Source of the DNA: Zunongwangia mangrovi
GTDB taxonomy: Bacteria > Bacteroidota > Bacteroidia > Flavobacteriales > Flavobacteriaceae
DNA: 64,000 bases
NCBI RefSeq assembly: GCF_900112105.1
Contig: NZ_FOKV01000004.1
Location: 248,001 to 312,000, forward strand
Reading direction: 5' to 3'
A model generated the notes under the pieces. The model ran no database searches. It saw only the letters and a list, made by a program, of their open reading frames with translations, and was not told the origin of the DNA. The translations under genes were made by a program, and so were the position numbers. Position 1 is the first letter of the stretch, and each line of letters starts with the position of its first letter. Positions 41,354-48,782 of this stretch are shown here, piece by piece.

Positions 41354-44089
41354 TTATTGTTTTGAAGCTGGATCCTGAAATAACCAGTCTATGGCTCTTT
41401 TTCCTATTAGCCCGGCATCCCTGCTTTTTATATTTTGACTTGCGGGTATAAAACCTAGAATTAAAACTCGCCCTTTTTCAAGTTTAAGTTCATTTTCTCC
41501 GGCATCAAAACGATAGGTATGTATATTAATTTTTGGGTAATCATCCAGTTTTAAGGCATTCGCTAAAGCGATATCCGCCTGCCCACGAACATTTCCTGCG
41601 GCGTGGTTTTCCAATGTAGGCGCAACAAGATTTTCATCATCGGTGGCATCCTCAAAAAAGCCTACCACGACTTTAACTGGTTTTTGATTTTTGAACTTTA
41701 ATACGGTGCCACTTTCTATCTGTTCCTGCTCTTTAAATTTCACACCGGTAAGTTTCGAAATTTCTGGAGCTGTTTTGATAATCTGCGCACTCATTTTATC
41801 ATATACCAGGCTACCTGTGGAAACCGGATACGTTTCTTGATTAGAAATTATTTGAACTTCAGCAGGTTGCCATGCATCGATTTTTTCGTTTACTGGATTT
41901 TCGCTTCCAAAGAGGCTTAATTGTTTTAGATTTCTACTGAAATTTTCCAATTCTTCTTCGTAAAGCGGCAGCATTTCAGACCATAACTTATACTTTCCTT
42001 CATCGCCACCAATCGGAATTCTTCTCATGGAAGTCTGCATACTGTTTGCATATCGATATTTACCTTCTGTCAGCTTCACTAGTTTCCGATAATGCTCGAG
42101 GCTTTTTTCCAAGTGTGGAATGGCCCTATTAAGTGCTTTTTTATCTCCTGAATGATCATATTCTAAAACGAGCATTGCCGCTTTTACTTTTTCTGAAAAG
42201 AAATCGGCAAATGCTTTATACGCATGAATATCATTCTGAAGTCGGTTAAATTCTTCGCTATTTTTACGAACACTACTTTCGGCTTGATCAATCGCTTCAA
42301 CAGCTTTTTTACCGTGAGCCATAATTTCCTGAATAATTTGCGGCGGAGTTTCTCCTTCATGAGGTTCCTTATTAAACTCTTTCTCCGCATATTCAATCAG
42401 AATTTCTCCTTTTGGACCGGTAGACTCATAAAACCCGGGATAAACCCTCCATTTGTATGGGTTTACCAGCTGACTCATAAACATACCTAGTAACAACGTC
42501 TGCCTGTTTCCTTCGGTTATTCCGAAACGCCTCAGGGTTTTGGGAGCAATCTCTCCGGTCTCCTCATAGGCTGTTAGAATCTGTTCTGAAGCAGCCCGAT
42601 CAGTACCGTATTTTTCAGAAAATTCATCGCTCCAGAATTCAATTTCTTCATTTCGGTCTCTTTCTTTTTCCCAGGCGTACCTTCCCCAGGCCTCATACCA
42701 GATCCAGTCGCGATCCATTTCCAACAAACGTGGTTCCGTGTCATCTGCCGCATATGGCCAATCCCAGTACGAAGCCTGCGGATATAAGTGCAGCGCGTTA
42801 GCACCATGAATGTCATGCATGGCTTTTACCGTTTTCTGAATAAAATCTGGCGAACCAAAACGAAAAGGTTCCAAATTGGCCAGAATATGAACGTTTGAAA
42901 TATGGACCGATGCCAGGCTGCTCAAATCCTGATGAATCTTCGTCCATGGACCTCTGGGCTCATAAGTAGTGATCGATTCCCCTGTGTATTTATGAGTGGT
43001 ATATAAATTTTTATAGAGCGGAAAAGCGGCTTCCACAACCTTCGGTGCATCGGTATCGTGGGCGCGTAGGATAATTGGTGGTTCATCTTCCCTTCCCAGT
43101 TTTTGCACACCATCCTTTACCCCGGGAATAATAGTATTCGTAAACCAGTCAATATCATTTTCAATCCCGCTCATGGCTTCTCCTAAAGCAACCAGCAATC
43201 CAACATTTGGATATTTTTCAATAAATGCTGAAATGGACTTTCTTGTATAATCCTCTAATAGCGGAGTAATTTCACGTCCGCGATCCTGGGTAACCATATT
43301 ATGATGTTCAGCAAAAGGCTTGGAAACTATAATGTTATAGAACATCTGGATCACCCAAATTCCTCTTTTATTAGCTTCAGTAGTTAGGAATTCAAACATT
43401 TCCTCGTTCTTCCTGAAGGTCTCTTCATCTACTTCCAGAGCGTAAGGATAATCTTCCAGTTTCACCAGGGAAGCAAAAGGATGACCATTCCATAGATAAA
43501 GGGAATTATACCGATTTTCGACCAGCATATCCAGGTATTTTATCCAGAGTTGCTTATCATAAAACCAGGGGAAGTTTTCCGGAGTATAGGGATATTCATA
43601 TACATGTCGCCCGGGAAGAATATTCATTTTTTGCATCCCGATAGCTGTTCCCCGTAAAACCATTTCGGGCTTATCGCTAAAATCGATATTTTCCGGTATT
43701 TTTCCTTCAGATTTAATTCTATCGGCAAGCTCCATTGCTCCATAAAGAGCACCAGATTCATTATTCCCAATGACATATATTGTATTGTCTTCGGAAAAAA
43801 TTCTAAATGCTTCTTTAGAATTGGCAATTTTGGACTGATCTTTTTCGGAAATACTACTCTTATACCAGTCCGAATCTTTTTCAGCAATAATGATGAGTTT
43901 TTTAAATTTTGCATGATTCTTCGGAGTATTCTGAAAAAATTGAACCTCTTTTCCCTCGTTCTTAAGTGCTTCAATTAACTTTTCAGAACCAAAATTGATC
44001 CTTGGCGATTCTTTATCGAATGAAATTGCAATCTGAGCATTCAGTTGTAATGAAAAAACGATAAAAAATAGGCTTAAAATGGTTCTCAT
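41354..44089 (-). CDS. GH67-fold alpha-uronidase candidate (possibly GH138)
   Basis: Exported protein of 911 aa. Signal peptide (ending LNAQ), a GH20/GH67-type N-terminal domain (SGALYGAMELADRI), a TIM barrel opening MVLRGTAIGMQKMNI with LYLWNGHPFAS, RGIWVIQMFYN and VALGEAM, then DRDWIWYEAWGRYAWEKERD, which resembles the helical part of alpha-glucuronidases, and a C-terminal Ig-like domain. GH115 hallmark loops are absent. In an RG-II locus the closest functional idea is GH138 alpha-galacturonidase, but this is inferred from context. It follows the SSS symporter by 9 nt at the end of the unit starting at 48666. Confidence 0.55.
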   Translation of the reverse strand: MRTILSLFFIVFSLQLNAQIAISFDKESPRINFGSEKLIEALKNEGKEVQFFQNTPKNHAKFKKLIIIAEKDSDWYKSSISEKDQSKIANSKEAFRIFSEDNTIYVIGNNESGALYGAMELADRIKSEGKIPENIDFSDKPEMVLRGTAIGMQKMNILPGRHVYEYPYTPENFPWFYDKQLWIKYLDMLVENRYNSLYLWNGHPFASLVKLEDYPYALEVDEETFRKNEEMFEFLTTEANKRGIWVIQMFYNIIVSKPFAEHHNMVTQDRGREITPLLEDYTRKSISAFIEKYPNVGLLVALGEAMSGIENDIDWFTNTIIPGVKDGVQKLGREDEPPIILRAHDTDAPKVVEAAFPLYKNLYTTHKYTGESITTYEPRGPWTKIHQDLSSLASVHISNVHILANLEPFRFGSPDFIQKTVKAMHDIHGANALHLYPQASYWDWPYAADDTEPRLLEMDRDWIWYEAWGRYAWEKERDRNEEIEFWSDEFSEKYGTDRAASEQILTAYEETGEIAPKTLRRFGITEGNRQTLLLGMFMSQLVNPYKWRVYPGFYESTGPKGEILIEYAEKEFNKEPHEGETPPQIIQEIMAHGKKAVEAIDQAESSVRKNSEEFNRLQNDIHAYKAFADFFSEKVKAAMLVLEYDHSGDKKALNRAIPHLEKSLEHYRKLVKLTEGKYRYANSMQTSMRRIPIGGDEGKYKLWSEMLPLYEEELENFSRNLKQLSLFGSENPVNEKIDAWQPAEVQIISNQETYPVSTGSLVYDKMSAQIIKTAPEISKLTGVKFKEQEQIESGTVLKFKNQKPVKVVVGFFEDATDDENLVAPTLENHAAGNVRGQADIALANALKLDDYPKINIHTYRFDAGENELKLEKGRVLILGFIPASQNIKSRDAGLIGKRAIDWLFQDPASKQ

Positions 44090-44098
44090 GAATGTTTT

Positions 44099-45682
44099 TT
44101 AATTTCCGTTGAAGAATATATAGAGACCTATCATTACGATAAATAAGGCTGCCCACATCACTTTAGCTGAAGGCTTCAATTTTGGCAATTCCCCGTAATC
44201 CAGCGTACTTACATACTGATTTTTGGATTTATCAGTAAGAGAAAGGATAACAATAAGCACCGAAAGAAATACAAAAATGTAAAAAGAAAGTAATAAAAAG
44301 TGAGGCCAGAAATCATAGTCCGCTGCGGGAAATATCCAAAGGTAAAACACTCCTACACCCATGCTTAAAATTGTTCCTAAAATAAGAATGGTATTAACCG
44401 CTCGCGTGGTAGTTTTTTTCCAGAGAACACCGAAAAGAAAAACTACGGACATAGGTGGCGCAATAAACCCTAGAATGGATTGAAAAACATCGAAAAGATT
44501 TAAACCTTTAATGCTATTTATGGCAAGAGTGATAAAAATGGCCAATATCGCTCCTACTACGGTGACGATTCTTCCTATTTTCACCACCTGCTTCTGGCTA
44601 GCTTCCGGTTTAAATTTCTTTACATAAATATCCATGGTGAACACGGTGCTCAATGCATTTAATGCCGAATCAATTGTACTTACTAAGGCAGCGATCAATA
44701 CCGCCATCACCAGACCGGTCATTCCCACCGGGAACATTTTGGTTACCATCGTCATATAAGCTTCATCTGGGTTTTGCAATTCCGGGTACAAAATAAAACA
44801 GATCACCCCCGGCAGAATAAATAAGGGAACATCCAGAATCTTTAGCCATCCGGTAAAATTTGCACCCAGCTGTCCCTGCTTAATATTTTTCGCCCCAAGA
44901 ACCGACTGCACCATAGACTGATCTGTACACCAAAACCACACACCCATTACCGGGTAGCCCAAAAGAATGGCAAGCCAGGGATAGTTAGGATCATCTGCCG
45001 GAAGAAATAAATTCCAGTATTCTGAAGGTGTTTCGGAAACCAGTGTATCTATTCCTCCAATCTTATAAATGCCTGTGATGGTTAAAGCTAAAGAAACAAC
45101 GATCAGCAAGATCATCTGGAAAACATTGGTAGCTGCAATAGCTTTGAGTCCGCCTGCGATGGTAAAAAACGAAGCGATAATGATCAAAACGATGATCGAT
45201 AACCACATTGGAATACCGAGAATTTGCTGAATTAGAATTCCCCCGGCAAAAAGTGTAAGCGAAAGCCAGCTAATTAAAACAGTAACGATAGTGTACCAGG
45301 CAAGAATATTTTGGGTGGAATCACCAAAACGCTTACCCATAAATTCGGGCAAAGTTTGTGTTCTCGCGCCCAGATAGCGAGGGGCAAAAACCACTGCCAG
45401 TAAAAATATGAATATGAAGGCATACCAGGCAAAATTACCTGCCACGATACCCGTAGTATAACCAATACTTGCCGAAGCGATAAGCATGGAAGGCCCCACG
45501 TTAGTTCCCCACATGGTAAATCCAATACTGGTCCAGTTCAGAGAATTTCCTGCCAGAAAAAGGTTTTCATCAACGCCCTTCTTATCACGAAAACTTGCCC
45601 AATAACCTATTCCGATTAGGATGAGTACATATACCCCAACTACAATAAAGTCGGTTACTGTCAATAATTCGTGAATTTCCAT
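44099..45682 (-). CDS. Sodium:solute symporter (SSS/SGLT-like)
   Basis: Inner-membrane sodium-coupled sugar importer of 527 aa with about 13-14 hydrophobic segments. N-terminal DFIVVGVYVLILIGIGYWAS, then LFLAGNSLNWTSIGFTMWGTN, GARTQTLPEFMGKRFG, and the SSS signature region ALVSTIDSALNALSTVFTMD. It sits between an oxidoreductase and a uronidase gene and is co-transcribed with the GH141-like enzyme, so its cargo is probably a monosaccharide released by that enzyme set, such as fucose, galacturonate or apiose. Cargo cannot be read from sequence. Confidence 0.92.
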   Translation of the reverse strand: MEIHELLTVTDFIVVGVYVLILIGIGYWASFRDKKGVDENLFLAGNSLNWTSIGFTMWGTNVGPSMLIASASIGYTTGIVAGNFAWYAFIFIFLLAVVFAPRYLGARTQTLPEFMGKRFGDSTQNILAWYTIVTVLISWLSLTLFAGGILIQQILGIPMWLSIIVLIIIASFFTIAGGLKAIAATNVFQMILLIVVSLALTITGIYKIGGIDTLVSETPSEYWNLFLPADDPNYPWLAILLGYPVMGVWFWCTDQSMVQSVLGAKNIKQGQLGANFTGWLKILDVPLFILPGVICFILYPELQNPDEAYMTMVTKMFPVGMTGLVMAVLIAALVSTIDSALNALSTVFTMDIYVKKFKPEASQKQVVKIGRIVTVVGAILAIFITLAINSIKGLNLFDVFQSILGFIAPPMSVVFLFGVLWKKTTTRAVNTILILGTILSMGVGVFYLWIFPAADYDFWPHFLLLSFYIFVFLSVLIVILSLTDKSKNQYVSTLDYGELPKLKPSAKVMWAALFIVMIGLYIFFNGN

Positions 45683-45695
45683 AGTAATTTAAAAT

Positions 45696-46784
45696 TTATT
45701 GCAGATACTCTTCAAGGCCGAATTCCTGAATGATCTTTGAAGTTTTTTCTGGTTTGCCAGATGCAAGCGATCGTTCCATTGCTTTCAGAAGCACAATAGT
45801 TCCGATTCCTTCAATTAAATCTGGATAGGCCGTAAAGTCCTTTTGAATACTATCTGCGAAATAATTGAGGTAATTTTCATATTCTCCCGCATGATGGCTT
45901 TTGCCTTCAAACCTGAAGAAATGTTTCAATTTATGTTCCCAGGTAATCATTCTTTCTTCACCGTCCTTATCGGTAATCGCGTAGCGCAGATCCATATAAT
46001 CTCCCTGGCTACAACCTAAATTTCCGCGAAGGATACAACTCATTTCACTATCTCGCTGTACGGGTTGCACAGGTCCCGAATAGGCGCCACCAACCCTGGC
46101 AATTCTACCATCTTTGGACTTGTAAATGAATTGCATGGTGTCGTAATTCTTTAGCCCACCCTTTTTGCCGTTTTCGCTAAGCATTCCGTAGCCCATCACC
46201 TCTTCAACCTCTGGTAGATACCACCTGATGAAATCAACGGGATGGCTCAACCCTCCATAGAGCCATTTAAAAGAATCTTCCAAAGCCCAGGGTTTTTCGA
46301 GAAACCAGCGATGATCTGCATTATAATAGGCTTCCACGGTAACTAAATCGCCAATTAGCCCATCTTCAAAGTCCATTCGCTGTCGCTTCATTGGTTGAAA
46401 GAACCGGCTACTCTGACCTACAAATAATTTTTTCCCGGTCTTTTTCTGAATTTCGATCAGTTCCGCGGCATCTTTAAGATCATCGATCAAAGGTTTTGTG
46501 CACACTACATGCTTATCATGCTGCAAAGCCAGTTTGATGTGGGATGCATGCAAATGATCTGGAGTATAGATCGCAATCGCCTCGATGGAGGCATCGTTCA
46601 AAAGATCCTCATACTTTGTGGTATAGTCATGAAAATCAAACTCCTTCGCGCGTTGTTTACAAACGTCTATATTCAGGTCGCACATTTTAACCAGTTCCAC
46701 TTTTGGACTGGATAAGGCAGCTGAAATTGTGCTTCGACCTTCGCCTAATCCAAGTATTCCCAATCGGAGTTTTTTATCTTTCAT
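45696..46784 (-). CDS. Gfo/Idh/MocA-family oxidoreductase
   Basis: Cytoplasmic NAD(P)-dependent dehydrogenase of 362 aa. Rossmann fold with GLGEGRS at about 12-18 and the family block IYTPDHLHASHIKLALQ. The usual EKP motif is TKP (CTKPL), and GGLSHPVDFIRWY carries the conserved His region. Members oxidise sugars to lactones or act on modified sugars. D-apiose dehydrogenase of the published apiose pathway belongs to this family, so this is a candidate for the missing first step feeding the acid-sugar kinase and RuBisCO-like protein. It lies 1 nt after the GH141-like gene. The assignment to apiose is inferred. Confidence 0.85.
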   Translation of the reverse strand: MKDKKLRLGILGLGEGRSTISAALSSPKVELVKMCDLNIDVCKQRAKEFDFHDYTTKYEDLLNDASIEAIAIYTPDHLHASHIKLALQHDKHVVCTKPLIDDLKDAAELIEIQKKTGKKLFVGQSSRFFQPMKRQRMDFEDGLIGDLVTVEAYYNADHRWFLEKPWALEDSFKWLYGGLSHPVDFIRWYLPEVEEVMGYGMLSENGKKGGLKNYDTMQFIYKSKDGRIARVGGAYSGPVQPVQRDSEMSCILRGNLGCSQGDYMDLRYAITDKDGEERMITWEHKLKHFFRFEGKSHHAGEYENYLNYFADSIQKDFTAYPDLIEGIGTIVLLKAMERSLASGKPEKTSKIIQEFGLEEYLQ

Positions 46785-46785
46785 G

Positions 46786-48666
46786 CTAATTTTTGATATT
46801 TTGAAATTCAGGCTGTAGACCGGCCTTTTCCTTTATTTCTTCAGAAACATCTGGCCCATTATTTTCCCATAGATTGCCGGGTCCAGGACTGTTCTCAAAA
46901 AACTTATCTCTTTCCGTCCAATTATTGACAGCTCTTATATAGGAAGAACCCTCATCATAATAAATGTATTGATGATGGTGTGGCATATGCGCATAAGGCG
47001 CTTCTACCAGATCATAGATGGCATTTTCACTGATTTCCGTATTAGGCTGAGCTGAAAGAGTATAAATTCCGCCAACATCATACATCTGCTTGGCAAAATG
47101 ATGAATACGATTGGCATGAATCGTATTATTTCTGGCGATGGTGATGGTTTTTGTCCAACTCCAACCTACGCAAATTCCGCTATAATTGACATCATAAACT
47201 TCATTGTGTGAAATATTGATATCATGCGCTACACCCACACTAATCCCTACGCAGCCCCAGTCTTCATTGGTTACATCTTCGATATAATTATTCTGAATTT
47301 TTAGATTATGAACGATCTTCCGGTCGTCATCCGGATGATAAGGCAAGTGCGCTTCAAAAGCCGGACTACCAAAAAATGCCGCCTGGATCGCAGTACCTCC
47401 AATATCTTTAAAAACATTTCCGATAACCTCACTTTCAGAAACGCCAGTCACGTAATCCAGTCCCGTTGCAGCCATATGTTGAAAATCACAACTTCTGACT
47501 TGAATATTTTTAGCATTTGAAACTTTAAAAGCCGCTGGTTGCCTTTCAATCCAGGCCTGGTTTTCCAGTGAAGCTTTATCGGGTGTTCCCGGCTCCTGAA
47601 GTTTATAGGCATCTACAATAGACCAGCCAGCCTGTAAAGGAACATGACCTTTTTTGGATGGACGCATCCAGGTAGTATGCTGAAAACTGATATTTTCAAA
47701 CCGGATGTTGGTTACAGGATTATCTAATGTTCCTTCTACTCTTACCAGCGATTCCAGAACCGGCACAACAATCTCGGCATCATTTGGATCTTCGCCGGGC
47801 TTTGGGTAATAATAGATTTTCTGATTTCTTTTATCCAGGTACCACTCACCCGGATCACTTAACAATTCTGAAGCACCGGTAAGATAGAACGCAGAGTTTC
47901 CGTTATATTCATTTTTTGAATCTATAAATGGCGCCGGCCATGGATGTTCAAATTCAATTTCACTCTCTGGCTGATGAAATTTCACTGCGGTACTGTCGCC
48001 ATGATTCTCCATAGATTTTACCCGCAAATTGGCGATTGCCCACCATTGGTGAATTACAAATTCCAGGTCTTCCGGATTTTCAAAGTCCCATTCTGGTGTA
48101 GGGATCCACATGATTTCGTTTTTGGTATCTGCGGAAAGGATTCTGTCTAATTCTTGTTCTCCTAAATTGGTCGCTCTTTTAGCTTTTTTCCCGTCCACCC
48201 ACATCTGGCGAAATTCAACTGTATTACCGCCGAAAGTTGACAAATCTGCGACCCAGAGTTTGTTTGCTATTTCCGAAGAAATTTTAAGATCAGAAATATG
48301 GGCTTTGTTCCATTCTTTAATCTCAACCCCTCCTGATAAAATAGGTTTCGAAGTATCAGCTGCTCTTATGATTGTTGCAGAATTTTCAGTTCCGGAATCT
48401 TCGTGACGTATCAAAATTGGTTCATAAAGCCTATAAATTCCTTTCTCTACGATAATTTCGATATTCTCATCTTTTTCCAGCTTGTTGAGTCGGCGTAACT
48501 CCCTTGCTTTGCGTAATGCTGCAGAAACCGTAGCCAACGGACTTCCATTTTTACCAGAATTTGAATCATTTCCGCTGGAAGAAACATAAATTTCCCTAGC
48601 ATTTATGGAAAACCCAGAAATAAGCATAAGAATACATAAAATTATGAGTGCGTATTTAGAAAACAT
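46786..48666 (-). CDS. GH141-like beta-helix glycosidase (alpha-L-fucosidase candidate)
   Basis: Exported right-handed parallel beta-helix protein of about 626 aa. The mature protein starts REIYVSSSGNDSNSGKNGSPLA; the helix includes LAGKGIYRLYEPI-like rungs (here VEKGIYRLYEPILI), FQHMAATGLDYVTG, GISVGVAHDINISHNEVYD and YDVGGIYTLSAQPNTEIS. The length and motifs fit GH141, whose Bacteroides member is an RG-II alpha-L-fucosidase. The longer frame begins with ATG at 48690, but that codon lies 2 nt downstream of the -7 element, upstream of the expected transcript start. The ATG at 48666, directly before a good signal peptide, is preferred. First gene of its unit. Confidence 0.78.
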   Translation of the reverse strand: MFSKYALIILCILMLISGFSINAREIYVSSSGNDSNSGKNGSPLATVSAALRKARELRRLNKLEKDENIEIIVEKGIYRLYEPILIRHEDSGTENSATIIRAADTSKPILSGGVEIKEWNKAHISDLKISSEIANKLWVADLSTFGGNTVEFRQMWVDGKKAKRATNLGEQELDRILSADTKNEIMWIPTPEWDFENPEDLEFVIHQWWAIANLRVKSMENHGDSTAVKFHQPESEIEFEHPWPAPFIDSKNEYNGNSAFYLTGASELLSDPGEWYLDKRNQKIYYYPKPGEDPNDAEIVVPVLESLVRVEGTLDNPVTNIRFENISFQHTTWMRPSKKGHVPLQAGWSIVDAYKLQEPGTPDKASLENQAWIERQPAAFKVSNAKNIQVRSCDFQHMAATGLDYVTGVSESEVIGNVFKDIGGTAIQAAFFGSPAFEAHLPYHPDDDRKIVHNLKIQNNYIEDVTNEDWGCVGISVGVAHDINISHNEVYDVNYSGICVGWSWTKTITIARNNTIHANRIHHFAKQMYDVGGIYTLSAQPNTEISENAIYDLVEAPYAHMPHHHQYIYYDEGSSYIRAVNNWTERDKFFENSPGPGNLWENNGPDVSEEIKEKAGLQPEFQNIKN

Positions 48667-48691
48667 GAGCAGATCAATTGAATTTATCATT

Positions 48692-48736
48692 CAATAATAA
48701 CCAAAGTGGGTATCGATCCTATCCTGTACCTACACG
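48692..48736 (-). promoter_or_regulatory. Regulon promoter upstream of the GH141-like unit
   Basis: Minus-strand 17-mer CGTGTAGGTACAGGATA (48736-48720), a 20-nt spacer and TATTATTG (48699-48692). The -7 element begins 33 nt before the ATG at 48666. The site lies right after a terminator-like hairpin at the end of the GH2 gene. Confidence 0.8.
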
Positions 48737-48747
48737 ATTGAAAACGA

Positions 48748-48782
48748 AAATTTTCCGCCGCTTCTCAGCAGTAAGAAAATTT
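48748..48782 (-). terminator. Terminator-like hairpin at the end of the GH2 gene
   Basis: On the minus strand AAATTTTC (48782-48775) pairs with GAAAATTT (48755-48748), enclosing an inner CTGCT-GAGA-AGCGG stem with a GAGA tetraloop. It overlaps the GH2 stop codon (48781-48783) and is followed by TTCGTTTTC. The T tract is weak, so termination may be partial. Confidence 0.5.

Noticed and set aside
41354-44089. Assignment to GH115 alpha-glucuronidase
   Set aside because: The long size is similar, but the hallmark DDNYGN and HFDYVGGPRNY type loops of GH115 are not present.
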